From assembly GCF_037094685.1 (NCBI RefSeq), contig NZ_CP146614.1, positions 5,518,001 to 5,582,000 on the forward strand: a stretch of DNA of 64,000 nt, in the 5' to 3' direction. Numbering within the stretch: position 1 is the stretch's first letter; each line of letters starts with the position of its first letter. Made by a program: the position numbers and the translations under genes. Shown here in pieces: positions 34,189 through 42,827 of the stretch. Below the pieces are notes generated by a model that saw only the letters and a program-made list of their open reading frames with translations, ran no database searches and was not told the origin of the DNA. Source of the stretch: Massilia sp. METH4 (GTDB lineage: Bacteria; Pseudomonadota; Gammaproteobacteria; Burkholderiales; Burkholderiaceae_D).

Positions 34189-35337
34189 TCAGGCCGCGGC
34201 CGCCAGCACCCGCGCACCCTTGCCCGCGGGCCCGCGCCGCCCCTTGCCCTTCGGCGCCCGCACCGCCTGCTCGGCCTTGGCCAGCCGTTCCTGCAGCAGG
34301 GCCAGCACGGCCGCCTCTTCGGGCTGCAGCGCATGCAGGTCCTTCGTGAACTCTTCCTCGGCACGGGCGCGCAGCGCGGCCAGCTCGGCGCCGTCCATGT
34401 ACGCGTCCAGCACTGCCGGGTGCACGTAGCACTTGCGGCACACCGATGGTGTATTGCCCAGCTTCTTGGCGACCGACTCGATCGCCCGTACCACGTTTTT
34501 CTTGGCCTGCGTCTCGGAATCGAATTTCTCGAACTCCTGCAGCGCCAGCGCCGCGAGCACGGTGCCCGACCAGGTACGGAAATCCTTCGCCGTGTAATCC
34601 TCGCCCGTGATCGTGCGCAGGTACTCGTTCACGTCGGCCGAGCCGATCGCATGGGTGGTGCCGTCGTCGTCCACGTACTGGAACAGTTCCTGGCCCGGCA
34701 GGTCGCGCATGCGCTCGATGATGCGCGCCAGCCGGCGGTCTTCCACCTTCACGTCGTGAAATACGCCGCTCTTGCCCCGGAAGCGGAATTCCACCTCGCG
34801 GCCATCCACGCGCACGTGGCGGTTGCGCAATGTCGTCAAACCGAACGACTTGTTTTCCTTGGCATATTCCTCGTTCCCGATGCGCATCATCGTATGCTCG
34901 AGCAGGAAGACGATCGTGGCCAGCACCTTCTCGCGCGGCAACCCGGGCAGTTTCAGGGCCGCCTCCACCGCCGCGCGGATGCCGGGCAGGGCCTGGCCGA
35001 AGGCGATCATGCGCTCGTACTTCACCTCGTCGCGCACGCTGCGCCAGCGCGCGTGGTAGCGGTATTGCTTGCGCCCGCGCGCATCGCGACCGGTGGCCTG
35101 CAGGTGTCCATTCGGCTGCGGGCAGATCCACACATCGGTCCATGCCGGCGGAATCGCCAGCGCCTTGATGCGGGCCAGCGTTGCCTCGTCGTCGACCGGA
35201 GCGCCGGCCGCGTCGACATAGCGGAAACCGCCGTCGGCAGCGATGCGGGCCAGGCCGGGCTTGCTGTCGCTGACATAGCGCAGCCCCGCCGCGCGCGCCG
35301 CCTGCGGGGGATCGGTAACGAGTTCTTCGGGTTTCAT
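34189..35337 (-). CDS. DNA topoisomerase IB (poxvirus-like)
   Basis: A 382-residue cytoplasmic type IB topoisomerase that relaxes supercoils through a 3'-phosphotyrosine link. The N-terminal domain ends near GRKQYRYHARWR. The catalytic domain shows the Arg in MRIGNEEYA, the Lys region KSFGLTTLRNRH, the second Arg in AKDFRTWSGT and the active Tyr in VCRKCYVHP. A Lys/Ala-rich tail of ~50 residues follows. GAGGAG lies seven bases before the chosen ATG; a GTG directly before it is less likely. Confidence 0.93.
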   Translation of the reverse strand: MKPEELVTDPPQAARAAGLRYVSDSKPGLARIAADGGFRYVDAAGAPVDDEATLARIKALAIPPAWTDVWICPQPNGHLQATGRDARGRKQYRYHARWRSVRDEVKYERMIAFGQALPGIRAAVEAALKLPGLPREKVLATIVFLLEHTMMRIGNEEYAKENKSFGLTTLRNRHVRVDGREVEFRFRGKSGVFHDVKVEDRRLARIIERMRDLPGQELFQYVDDDGTTHAIGSADVNEYLRTITGEDYTAKDFRTWSGTVLAALALQEFEKFDSETQAKKNVVRAIESVAKKLGNTPSVCRKCYVHPAVLDAYMDGAELAALRARAEEEFTKDLHALQPEEAAVLALLQERLAKAEQAVRAPKGKGRRGPAGKGARVLAAAA

Positions 35338-35505
35338 CACGGCTCCTCAAGGAGTGGCCAGTGTCGCAGCCTCGCCTGGCGCGTTCCGTACGGTGGGCAA
35401 CATCCATGGCATTAATACAATTGCACATGTCGAGCCCCGCCGCGATGTGGGGTACAATGCGGGTCCACCGCTTATCGACCCACCCTATCGAGCCACAGAC
35501 AGCCA

Positions 35506-36252
35506 ATGACATTACGCTCTGTACTCATCCTTGCGATGGCCTTCGGGCATGGCGCAGCGTTCGGCGCCGATACGATTGAAGAACGCACCTGGAACACATC
35601 CGCCGAACTGGGCGCGATCACCACCTCCGGCAATACCAACGGTACCTCCGTCACCGGCAAGATCGACGCCCGGCAGGAGCTGGAAGACTGGAGCAACCAG
35701 TACGTCCTGTCCGGCTTCTTCAAGGAAGACCAGGCCCAGACGAACGACGGCAACAAGAAATACGTGCGCTCGGCCGAGCGCTTCGCCCTGTCCGCCCGCG
35801 CCGCCTACAAGCTGATGGATGAAGGCGAACGCCTGTTCGTGCTGGGCTCGCACGTGGATGACCGCTTCGGCGCCTACTCGCGCTACTCGTCATTATCGGT
35901 GGGCCGCGCCAAGCGCGTGCTCCAGGCGCCGGACAAGATCGTCGAGGTCGAGCTGGGCCCGGGCTACTTCTCCGGCGTGCGCGCGACCGGCGAGGAAGAG
36001 AACGGCCCGACGCTGCGCGGCGCCGCCAACATGCGCTGGCAGATCAGCGACGGCGCCCTGTTCACGCAGACGCTGGCCGTGGAGCGCGGCACCTCGAATA
36101 CGCACTCCGTGGCCGAAACGGCACTGTCGACCAAGATCAACGGCACGATGCAGATGAAGGCGGCGTTCAGCGCGCGCAACGATTCGAATGTGCCGGTCGA
36201 GAAGAAGAATACGGATACGCAGACGTCGCTGACGCTGGTGTATTCGTTCTAA
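35506..36252 (+). CDS. DUF481 outer-membrane beta-barrel protein
   Basis: A 248-residue protein with a signal peptide (about residues 1-21, ending AFGAD) and alternating strands ending VYSF, an outer-membrane insertion signal. The start WNTSAELGAITTSGNTNGTS and the later ARAAYKLMDEGERL match DUF481 proteins such as YdiY, which are salt-induced putative porins. A possible -10 (TACAAT) lies near 35452. A 28-bp palindrome follows and probably ends transcription. Confidence 0.87.
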   Translation: MTLRSVLILAMAFGHGAAFGADTIEERTWNTSAELGAITTSGNTNGTSVTGKIDARQELEDWSNQYVLSGFFKEDQAQTNDGNKKYVRSAERFALSARAAYKLMDEGERLFVLGSHVDDRFGAYSRYSSLSVGRAKRVLQAPDKIVEVELGPGYFSGVRATGEEENGPTLRGAANMRWQISDGALFTQTLAVERGTSNTHSVAETALSTKINGTMQMKAAFSARNDSNVPVEKKNTDTQTSLTLVYSF

Positions 36253-36272
36253 AGCGCCGGCTCGTCGAGCGA

Positions 36273-36335
36273 AACCCAAGTGCAAAGGCCGGGGTCGGAC
36301 ACAACGGGTCCGACCCCGGCCTTTGCACTTGGGTT
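36273..36335. repeat. Perfect 28-bp palindrome between convergent genes
   Basis: Arms at 36273-36300 and 36308-36335 are perfectly complementary, with a seven-base centre ACAACGG. The inner arm ends contain GGGGTCGGAC. It is the longest perfect hairpin in the window and separates the DUF481 gene from the oxidase cluster. Likely a bidirectional terminator. Confidence 0.9.
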
Positions 36336-36378
36336 AGTGCATCCGCCGCCGACGCGCGACAAAACGAAGGCTGGTCTG

Positions 36379-36687
36379 CTACGCGCACGCCCCGAACACC
36401 ACCAGCGGCAAGCCACCCCAGACGATGGCGATGAACGCCAGCACCGCTCCCCACCGCCGCGCCACGCCGAGCAGGCCACCCTGGGCCCCATTGCCGTGGC
36501 ATGCCGTCCACGCAAGCCAGCCGGCCAACACCGACGCCACGACCGTCGCGCCCAGCAGCACGGCCCACGTCCACGGGCGGCAGCCGGCCGCCGCGACCAG
36601 GTAGCAAAAGAAGAAATGCGCCGCCCACAGCACCAGTGGCGCGCTGCCCTGCCACGATCTGCTCCAGAAGCGGTCGCCCATGTTCAC
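36379..36687 (-). CDS. Small membrane protein of the cytochrome oxidase cluster
   Basis: A 102-residue protein with three hydrophobic segments (about residues 17-35, 40-62 and 78-98) and few charges. The GTG start overlaps the stop of the fused oxidase subunit (GTGA), so it is the last gene of that operon. Small membrane proteins at this position often act as assembly or subunit IV-like factors, but no motif (for example a copper site) proves this. Confidence 0.65.
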   Translation of the reverse strand: MNMGDRFWSRSWQGSAPLVLWAAHFFFCYLVAAAGCRPWTWAVLLGATVVASVLAGWLAWTACHGNGAQGGLLGVARRWGAVLAFIAIVWGGLPLVVFGACA

Positions 36688-39203
36688 CCCATCATCCGCG
36701 GCCAGACATGCACCGCCAGCGCCATGACGGCGCCTTGCGCCACCGTGTAGTACCAGATCAACGCCGTGTTATCGAGCGTGCCGCGGCTGCGCGGCGTCAG
36801 GTGCCGGCACCATGAGCGGGCGATCACGTAGAGGCCGCTGGCCAGGCACAGCAGCACGTGCATCCCCTGGTAAGCCACCATGGCGGCCACCGCCGCGCTC
36901 CACGCGTGCGCCCTGGGATTCAGGCCGCTGGCCAGCTGGCCCGCCAGCTCCATGCCGAAGCCGCCCGCCGCCAGCACCATGGCCGCGCCGAACAGCCAGC
37001 GCAGGGGGCGCTGGGCACGCTCCAACGGCAGGCGTCGGGCCAGGGCCACCAGCCCGCCGCCGGCGGCAGGCAGGATGACGGCGAGCAGCGGCAGCCATCC
37101 GTCGGGCAGCCGCGCGCCGGGCGGCGGGCAAACGTCCAGCCGCATCGACACGTGCACGTAGGTGAACAGGAAGGACAGGAACACGCCCGCGTCGACGACC
37201 AGCATGATGATGGTGGCCCACCACGAGTGGCTGGCCGTGCCGGTCGCGCCCACCGGCAGCGCCACCGCATCGCCCACCGCCGCCGTGCGGCATGGCGCCG
37301 GGCGATCCTGCTCCCACAGCCACGCAAGCAGCGTGACGATGGCCAGCACGCCGCAGGCCCATGCGATCATCGTCTGCTTGGCGGTCAGCAGCAGGAAGAA
37401 GCCCGCCGTGCCCGCCGCCGACAGGAACGGCATCCAGCCGTCCGTCGGCAGCACGAGCAGATAGCGCAGCCGCGCGCTGACCGGCGTGGTGACGATCGTT
37501 TCGCGCTTGCCCGTCGCGCTGCCCGGCAACCAGTGGCCGCCCTCCTCCACCTCGCGCATCAGCGCCGGGTTGGTCCACAGCGGGTCGGCCGAATCGACCT
37601 GCGGGATACTGCGGGTGGCATAGCATTCGGACGGCAGCCATTCCAGCGTGCCGGCGTTCCAGGGGTTGCCGGGGTCCTTCTCCGGCTTCGTCAGCGCGCG
37701 CGCCATGGCGGCGAAGAACAGCACGACGCCGGCGGCGAACACGAAGGCGCCCAGCGTCGACACGAGGTTCAGCGTTTCCCAGCCCAGGCCGGAAGGATAC
37801 GTGTACACGCGGCGCGGCATGCCGAGCAGGCCGCTGACATGCATGGGGAAGAACGCGACGTTGAAGCCGCCGAACATCAGGCCGAACGACCAGCGCGCCA
37901 CCCGCGCCGACACGGCGTGGCCGTTGACGAGCGGCTGCCAGTAGCACAGGGCGGCGAACAGCGGGAACACCATGCCGCCGATCAGCACGTAATGGAAATG
38001 CGCCACGATGAAATAGCTGTCGTGGACCTGCCAGTCGTACGGCACCACGGCGACCATGACGCCCGTCAGCCCGCCCAGCACGAAGATGAACAGGAACCCC
38101 AGGATGAACAGGGCGGGCGGCGTGATCTTCAGCCTCCCCCTTTCCGATGTGCCTTTCCACAGTGTGCCGATCCAGGCGAATACCTGGATCGCCGTCGGCA
38201 CGGCCACGGCCATGCTGGCGGCCGACGCGAAGCCCGCTTCCAGGTGCCCCAGGCCGGTGGTGAACATATGGTGCGCCCACAGCCCGAAGCTGAAGAAACC
38301 CACCGCCACCATCGCCGCGATGACGGCGCGGCGGCCCACCAGCGCCGTGCCGGCGATCGTGGGGATCATGGTCGACACCATGCCGGCCGCCGGCAGGAAG
38401 ATGATGTAGACCTCCGGGTGGCCGAAGAACCAGAACAGGTGCTGCCACAGGATCGGGTCGCCGCCCCGCTCGGCGATGAAGAACGGCCAGTCCCAGGCAC
38501 GCTCCAGCTCGAGCAGCGCGGTGCCGGCAATGACGGCCGGGAAGGCGAACACGATCATCATACCCACCACCAGCATCGCCCAGGCGTAGACCGGCATGCG
38601 CGCCAGCGTCATGCCCGGCGCCCGCGTGAACAGGATGCCGACGATCAGCTCGATCGCGCCGGCGATGGCGGAAATCTCGATGAAGCCGATCCCCAGCAGC
38701 CAGAAATCGGCATTCAGGCCCGGCGAATACGCCTTGCCGGTCAGCGGCGGGTACATGAACCAGCCGCCATCGGGCGCCAGGCCCACGAACAGCGTGCAGA
38801 AGAATCCCAGCCCGCCGAACGCATAGGCCCAGTAGGCATAGGCGGACAACCGCGGGAATGGCAGGTCGCGCGCGCCCAGCATGCCCGGCAGCAGGTACAC
38901 GGCCACCGCTTCGACCACGGGAATCGCGAACAGGAACATCATCACCGTGCCATGCATCGTGAAGACCTGGTTATACGTGCCCGGCCCCAGCAGGTCGTTT
39001 TCCGGCACCGCCAGCTGCATGCGGATCAACAGCCCCAGCACGCCCGCCAGCACGAAGAACAGCAGCGACGTGCCGATGTACAGCAAGCCGATGGTCGTGT
39101 TGTTGACGGAGCTGAGGAGGCGCCAGCCGCGCGGCGTGCGCCACACGTCTTCCAGCCGCTGCAATTCGTCCGGCGGGCGCGGCAGGGAATTGGGCAGCGT
39201 CAT
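36684..39203 (-). CDS. Cytochrome c oxidase subunit I fused to subunit III
   Basis: An 839-residue inner-membrane protein. Residues ~1-560 form subunit I with the heme a and heme-copper ligands in FTMHGTVMMF, FFGHPEVYII (His and the cross-linked Tyr), LWAHHMFTTG and VAHFHYVLIGG. From about residue 590 a subunit III-like part follows (SWWATIIMLVVDAGVFLSF, then AMVAYQGMHVLLCLASG). Fusion of the two is known for caa3-type oxidases. Its ATG lies in ATGA with the coxB stop. The complex reduces oxygen using cytochrome c electrons and pumps protons. Confidence 0.9.
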   Translation of the reverse strand: MTLPNSLPRPPDELQRLEDVWRTPRGWRLLSSVNNTTIGLLYIGTSLLFFVLAGVLGLLIRMQLAVPENDLLGPGTYNQVFTMHGTVMMFLFAIPVVEAVAVYLLPGMLGARDLPFPRLSAYAYWAYAFGGLGFFCTLFVGLAPDGGWFMYPPLTGKAYSPGLNADFWLLGIGFIEISAIAGAIELIVGILFTRAPGMTLARMPVYAWAMLVVGMMIVFAFPAVIAGTALLELERAWDWPFFIAERGGDPILWQHLFWFFGHPEVYIIFLPAAGMVSTMIPTIAGTALVGRRAVIAAMVAVGFFSFGLWAHHMFTTGLGHLEAGFASAASMAVAVPTAIQVFAWIGTLWKGTSERGRLKITPPALFILGFLFIFVLGGLTGVMVAVVPYDWQVHDSYFIVAHFHYVLIGGMVFPLFAALCYWQPLVNGHAVSARVARWSFGLMFGGFNVAFFPMHVSGLLGMPRRVYTYPSGLGWETLNLVSTLGAFVFAAGVVLFFAAMARALTKPEKDPGNPWNAGTLEWLPSECYATRSIPQVDSADPLWTNPALMREVEEGGHWLPGSATGKRETIVTTPVSARLRYLLVLPTDGWMPFLSAAGTAGFFLLLTAKQTMIAWACGVLAIVTLLAWLWEQDRPAPCRTAAVGDAVALPVGATGTASHSWWATIIMLVVDAGVFLSFLFTYVHVSMRLDVCPPPGARLPDGWLPLLAVILPAAGGGLVALARRLPLERAQRPLRWLFGAAMVLAAGGFGMELAGQLASGLNPRAHAWSAAVAAMVAYQGMHVLLCLASGLYVIARSWCRHLTPRSRGTLDNTALIWYYTVAQGAVMALAVHVWPRMMG

Positions 39204-40171
39204 TTCAGCGACTCCAGCCAGGCGGCCAGCGCGCGCAGCTCGGCGCCTTCCAGTCCCGTCGCGGCCGGCATGCGCACGCCCGGCTTGATCGCGTGCGGGT
39301 CGGCGATCCAGCCCGCGAGCGTGCCCTGCCGGGTCGGCAGGGTGCCGGCCGCGAGGTACAGGCGGCTGCCCACGTGCGTGAGGTCCGGGCCGTCCGTTGC
39401 CGCTTCGCTGCCCGCTTCGGCCACGCCGCGCACCGTGTGGCAGGCGGCGCACTTGCGGTCCAGGAAAGCCTGGCGGCCGCGCGCGAGCTCGGCGGTGGCC
39501 GGCGCGGCGGCCTGGCGCGCCTGCGCGGCCAGCCATGCATCGAACTCGGCCTGCGGCTGGGCCACCACGTGCAGCGCCATCTTCGCGTGCTGCGTGCCGC
39601 AGAATTCGGCGCACTGGCCGCGCCAGGTACCGGCGCGATCGGCCAGCAGCGTCAGCCCATGCACCCGCCCCGGCACCATGTCGACCTTGCCGGCCAGCGC
39701 GGGCACCCAGAAGGAATGGATCACGTCGCTCGTGGTGAGCGCCAGGTAGACGGGCCGGCCGACCGGCAAGCGGATCTCGTTGGCGAGCACCACGTCGCGC
39801 CCGGTGGCCGGATCGGTGTAGCGCACTTCCCACCACCACATCTTCGCCGTGACGGCCACGCGCAGCTCCGTCAGCGACGAGGGGCGCGACAGTGCCCGCG
39901 TGCTGGCCAGGCTCCAGGCCAGCAGCGCGGTCAGCACGGCGAGCGGGAACAGCAGGCCGCCGCCGACGATCCAGGCGCGCGTGGGGAGAGTGCGGCGGGC
40001 ACTCAGCGCGCGCGCCACGAGCACCATCACGCCGGCGAGGATGACGAGGGAGCCGATGGTCATCGTCCAGCCCAGCTGGTCGATGATGGCCGCGTCGGGA
40101 CCGGCCGGCGCGAGCGCGGATTGCCGCGGCAACGGCGCCGCGCCCATCGCGGTCGTCGCCACCGCGGTCAT
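39200..40171 (-). CDS. coxB: Cytochrome c oxidase subunit II with C-terminal heme c domain (caa3 type)
   Basis: A 323-residue membrane-anchored subunit. After a leader there are two hydrophobic segments (about 35-60 and 73-95), then the copper domain with the CuA motif CAEFCGTQHAKM, in which two Cys, Glu, His and Met are intact. The last ~90 residues are a cytochrome c domain with CAACH and a distal MPA. It takes electrons from the cytochromes encoded next to it. The ATG overlaps the upstream cytochrome stop (ATGA). Confidence 0.9.
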   Translation of the reverse strand: MTAVATTAMGAAPLPRQSALAPAGPDAAIIDQLGWTMTIGSLVILAGVMVLVARALSARRTLPTRAWIVGGGLLFPLAVLTALLAWSLASTRALSRPSSLTELRVAVTAKMWWWEVRYTDPATGRDVVLANEIRLPVGRPVYLALTTSDVIHSFWVPALAGKVDMVPGRVHGLTLLADRAGTWRGQCAEFCGTQHAKMALHVVAQPQAEFDAWLAAQARQAAAPATAELARGRQAFLDRKCAACHTVRGVAEAGSEAATDGPDLTHVGSRLYLAAGTLPTRQGTLAGWIADPHAIKPGVRMPAATGLEGAELRALAAWLESLK

Positions 40172-40557
40172 CGCAAGGTGTACAGGTAAGCCGCCATGTG
40201 GCGCGCATCCTCGGGCGATACGCCCAGGTTCGGCATCAGGGTGCCGGGCTTGACGGCGGGCGGATCGACGATCCAGCGCACCAGCGGCTCGGGCAGGTTC
40301 GGCAACCGGCCGGCCACGTAGCTTTGCCGGCCGAACGTGTCGAGCGGCGGGCCGGCCGTGCTGCGCGCCGCTTCCACACCGGGAATCGAATGACAGGCGC
40401 CGCACTGGAACTGCATCAGCAACTGCTTGCCGCGCGCCGGGTCGCCGGCGGCCACGCGCTGCGCGCGCATCGTTTCGCCATCGCAGCCCGCCATCGGGCC
40501 GGCCGCAAAGAGGAGTATCGCCGCCATGGAGAGGTGGGATCGGTTCGATTCGCGCAC
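40168..40557 (-). CDS. Lipoprotein-like monoheme cytochrome c
   Basis: A 129-residue exported cytochrome. A hydrophobic leader (MAAILLFAAGPMAG) precedes Cys25, which fits a lipobox, so it may be membrane-anchored. The heme site is CGACH (residues 52-56) with the distal Met in GTLMPNLGV. GTG was chosen as start because AGGAA lies six bases upstream; an ATG ten codons later would shorten the charged leader. First gene of the oxidase operon and likely electron donor or subunit. Its heme domain resembles those of CoxB and the divergent diheme protein. Confidence 0.8.
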   Translation of the reverse strand: MRESNRSHLSMAAILLFAAGPMAGCDGETMRAQRVAAGDPARGKQLLMQFQCGACHSIPGVEAARSTAGPPLDTFGRQSYVAGRLPNLPEPLVRWIVDPPAVKPGTLMPNLGVSPEDARHMAAYLYTLR

Positions 40558-40652
40558 GCACTGTTCCTGCAGAAACCGGGGGAATCCATATAATAAAGCA
40601 AACACATCATGGATTTTTTTCAACGGTGCGCACCCCGCGCCGCGCCCTGACC

Positions 40653-41504
40653 ATGCCATCCAACCGGCTCCGCCTGATCGTCAAGACCGCGCTCGCCACG
40701 ACCCTGTCGCTGGCGGCCGCCGGCGCGCTGGGCGGCTGGATCGTGCTGGAAGCCGGCTGGTACAACGTGGCCGCCACGCAGCAGCACTTCCAGCCGGTGC
40801 ACACGCTGCTCGAGCGGGGCATGCGCGAATCGGTGCGCTTCCACGCGCGCGATATCGTGCCGCCGCCATTGGATGACGATGCGCGGATACTGCGCGGCGC
40901 CCGCTTGTACGACCAGTTCTGCGTGCAGTGCCACGGCGGGCCCGGCGTGGCGCAGGGGCCGGTCGGCAAGAGCATGCAGCCGGTGCCCGGCCCGTTGGTG
41001 GATGCGGCACGCCGCTGGCACCCGCGCGAACTGTACTGGATCACGAAGCACGGCATTCGCATGGCCGGCATGCCGGCCTGGGACTTCCACCTGCGCGAGG
41101 ACGAGCTGTGGGACCTGGTGGCCTTCCTCGGGCAGTTCCCGACGCAGACGCGCGGCAGCTACCAGGCCTTGCTGCGGACCCCGGCTCCCGCCGCGCCGCC
41201 CGCCCCGCCCGACGCTCCCGCGCACGCGGACCCCGAGCGTGGCCGCATGGCGCTGTCCCAGTATGCCTGCCAGTCGTGCCACCGCATTCCGGGCGTGACG
41301 GGACCGGACACCTACGTCGGCCCGCCCCTCGCCGGGCTGGCGCAACGCAAGTACGTGGCCGGCATGCTGCCCAACACGGCCGAGAACCTGGCGCGCTGGA
41401 TCCGCGTGCCGCACGAGATCGACCCGCAGACCACCATGCCCACGCTCGGCGTCACGCCGGCCGATGCGCGCGACATGGCGGCCTACTTATTGACGGAGGA
41501 GTAG
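40653..41504 (+). CDS. Diheme cytochrome c, membrane-anchored
   Basis: A 283-residue protein with one N-terminal hydrophobic anchor (about residues 10-32) and two heme c domains: CVQCH in the first (near residue 90) and CQSCH in the second (near residue 208), separated by a Pro/Ala linker. The second domain aligns closely with the lipoprotein cytochrome on the other strand (RIPGV, GPPL, YVAGMLPN, ARDMAAYL), pointing to duplication. No clear ribosome site; a GTG at 40626 is an alternative start. It is divergent from the oxidase operon and probably carries electrons to it. Confidence 0.85.
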   Translation: MPSNRLRLIVKTALATTLSLAAAGALGGWIVLEAGWYNVAATQQHFQPVHTLLERGMRESVRFHARDIVPPPLDDDARILRGARLYDQFCVQCHGGPGVAQGPVGKSMQPVPGPLVDAARRWHPRELYWITKHGIRMAGMPAWDFHLREDELWDLVAFLGQFPTQTRGSYQALLRTPAPAAPPAPPDAPAHADPERGRMALSQYACQSCHRIPGVTGPDTYVGPPLAGLAQRKYVAGMLPNTAENLARWIRVPHEIDPQTTMPTLGVTPADARDMAAYLLTEE

Positions 41505-41507
41505 CGA

Positions 41508-42605
41508 TTGGAACAATACAGGGACCAGCCGGCGACCGATGCCGGGCCATCGAGGGAACGGCGCTTCACGCGCCGCGTGGCGCTCGTCAACGGCATCGGC
41601 ATCCTCACCGTGCTGGCGCTGGCGGCGATCTGGTATGCCTACGATGCCCTGCTGCTGGTGTTCGCCTGCATCCTGTTCGCGATCCTGCTGTACGAACTGG
41701 CAGGCATCGTGCACCGGCGCCTGCACGTCGGCCGCAACGCCGCGCTGGCCCTGGTGGTAACGGCCCTGCTGCTCGTGCTGGGCACCGGCGGCTGGCTGAT
41801 GGCTCCGCAGATCGGCGAACAGGCCGACAAGCTGGGCGCCGCCGTGCCCGAGGCGCTGCAGCGCCTGCGCGAGGCAATGGAGCAGCAACCGCTCCTCAAG
41901 CGCCTGATGGGCAGCGTGCCGTCACCCGAGGAGATGCAGAAGCAGCTCGCGAAACTGGTGCCGAACGCCGGGCTGTTCTTCTCCGGGCTGCTGGGCGCGC
42001 TCGGCAACGTCGTCATCATCCTGTTCGTCGGCGTGTATTTCGCCGCCCAGCCGCATGTCTATATCAACGGCCTGATCACGCTCGTCCCGCCCGCCCGGCG
42101 CCAGCGCGCCCGCGAGGTGATGGATGAACTGGGCCGCACGCTGTCGCGCTGGCTGCTGGGCAAGGCGGCCTCGATGCTGCTGGTGACGATCCTGTCGGCC
42201 GGCGGCCTGGCGCTGCTCGGCGTGCCGCTGGCCCTGATCCTCGGCCTGATCGCGGGCCTGCTCGATTTCATCCCCTACCTCGGCCCGCTGCTGGCCGGCG
42301 TGCCGGCCATGTTGATCGCCTTCTCCGACAGCCCCCAGCAAGCGCTGTACGTGGTGCTGCTGTTCGGCGCGATCCAGCTCGCCGAAGGCTACCTGCTGTC
42401 GCCGCTCATCGAAAAACGCACGGTGTCGCTGCCGCCCGCGCTGACCATCGTGATGCAGCTGCTGTTCGGCGCCCTGTTCGGCATGGCCGGCGTGGCGCTG
42501 GCCACGCCGCTGACCGCCGTGCTGGCGGTGCTGGTGTCGATGCTGTACGTGCAGGATGTGCTGAAGGACCCGGTGCGCACGCCGTCGGAAAAGCACGACG
42601 ATTGA
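41508..42605 (+). CDS. AI-2E family transporter (PerM/TqsA-like permease)
   Basis: A 365-residue inner-membrane protein with about seven to eight hydrophobic segments. A pair at the N-terminus is followed by a soluble amphipathic region (about 100-155) and the conserved block GLLDFIPYLGPLLAGVPA, then SPLIEKRTVSLPPALTIV, the signature of this family. The TTG start is supported by GGAGGAG eight bases upstream, inside the end of the diheme gene. Family members export small molecules or exchange ions; the name does not prove autoinducer transport. It may be cotranscribed with the cytochrome. Confidence 0.88.
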   Translation: MEQYRDQPATDAGPSRERRFTRRVALVNGIGILTVLALAAIWYAYDALLLVFACILFAILLYELAGIVHRRLHVGRNAALALVVTALLLVLGTGGWLMAPQIGEQADKLGAAVPEALQRLREAMEQQPLLKRLMGSVPSPEEMQKQLAKLVPNAGLFFSGLLGALGNVVIILFVGVYFAAQPHVYINGLITLVPPARRQRAREVMDELGRTLSRWLLGKAASMLLVTILSAGGLALLGVPLALILGLIAGLLDFIPYLGPLLAGVPAMLIAFSDSPQQALYVVLLFGAIQLAEGYLLSPLIEKRTVSLPPALTIVMQLLFGALFGMAGVALATPLTAVLAVLVSMLYVQDVLKDPVRTPSEKHDD

Positions 42606-42618
42606 GGCTTTCGCCCCT

Positions 42619-42813
42619 GGTGTCGGACATCTTTTCCCGCCAGGGAAAAGGTGTGCGACACCGGTTGTCGCACGAGGCATTCGCGACCTCGAGGGAAAAC
42701 CGGTGTCGCACACTTTTTCCGGAAAGGCGACCGGAAAAAATGTCCGACACCGAGCCCTTCATCTGCGCTGGTGTCCGACACCGGGCCCTTCACCGGCGCT
42801 GGTGTCCGTCACC
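42619..42813. repeat. Cluster of hairpins and 31-bp tandem repeats
   Basis: Two near-perfect hairpins (42619-42662 and 42702-42751) have arms beginning GGTGTCGGACAT or GGTGTCGCACAC. They are followed by two tandem 31-bp units (42741-42771 and 42772-42802: TGTCCGACACCG, then GCCCTTCA, then GCGCTGG) and a partial third unit ending TGTCCGTCACC at 42813. They fill the gap between convergent genes and likely stop transcription from both. Confidence 0.85.
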
Positions 42814-42827
42814 AGGCCGGTCGTGTA

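Noticed and set aside
36858..39749. Long plus-strand frame opposite the fused oxidase subunit
   Set aside because: His/Arg/Gln-rich antisense frame without motifs; the minus strand encodes all oxidase ligands.
42619..42813. CRISPR array from the 31-bp repeats
   Set aside because: Only two full units in direct contact with no spacers.
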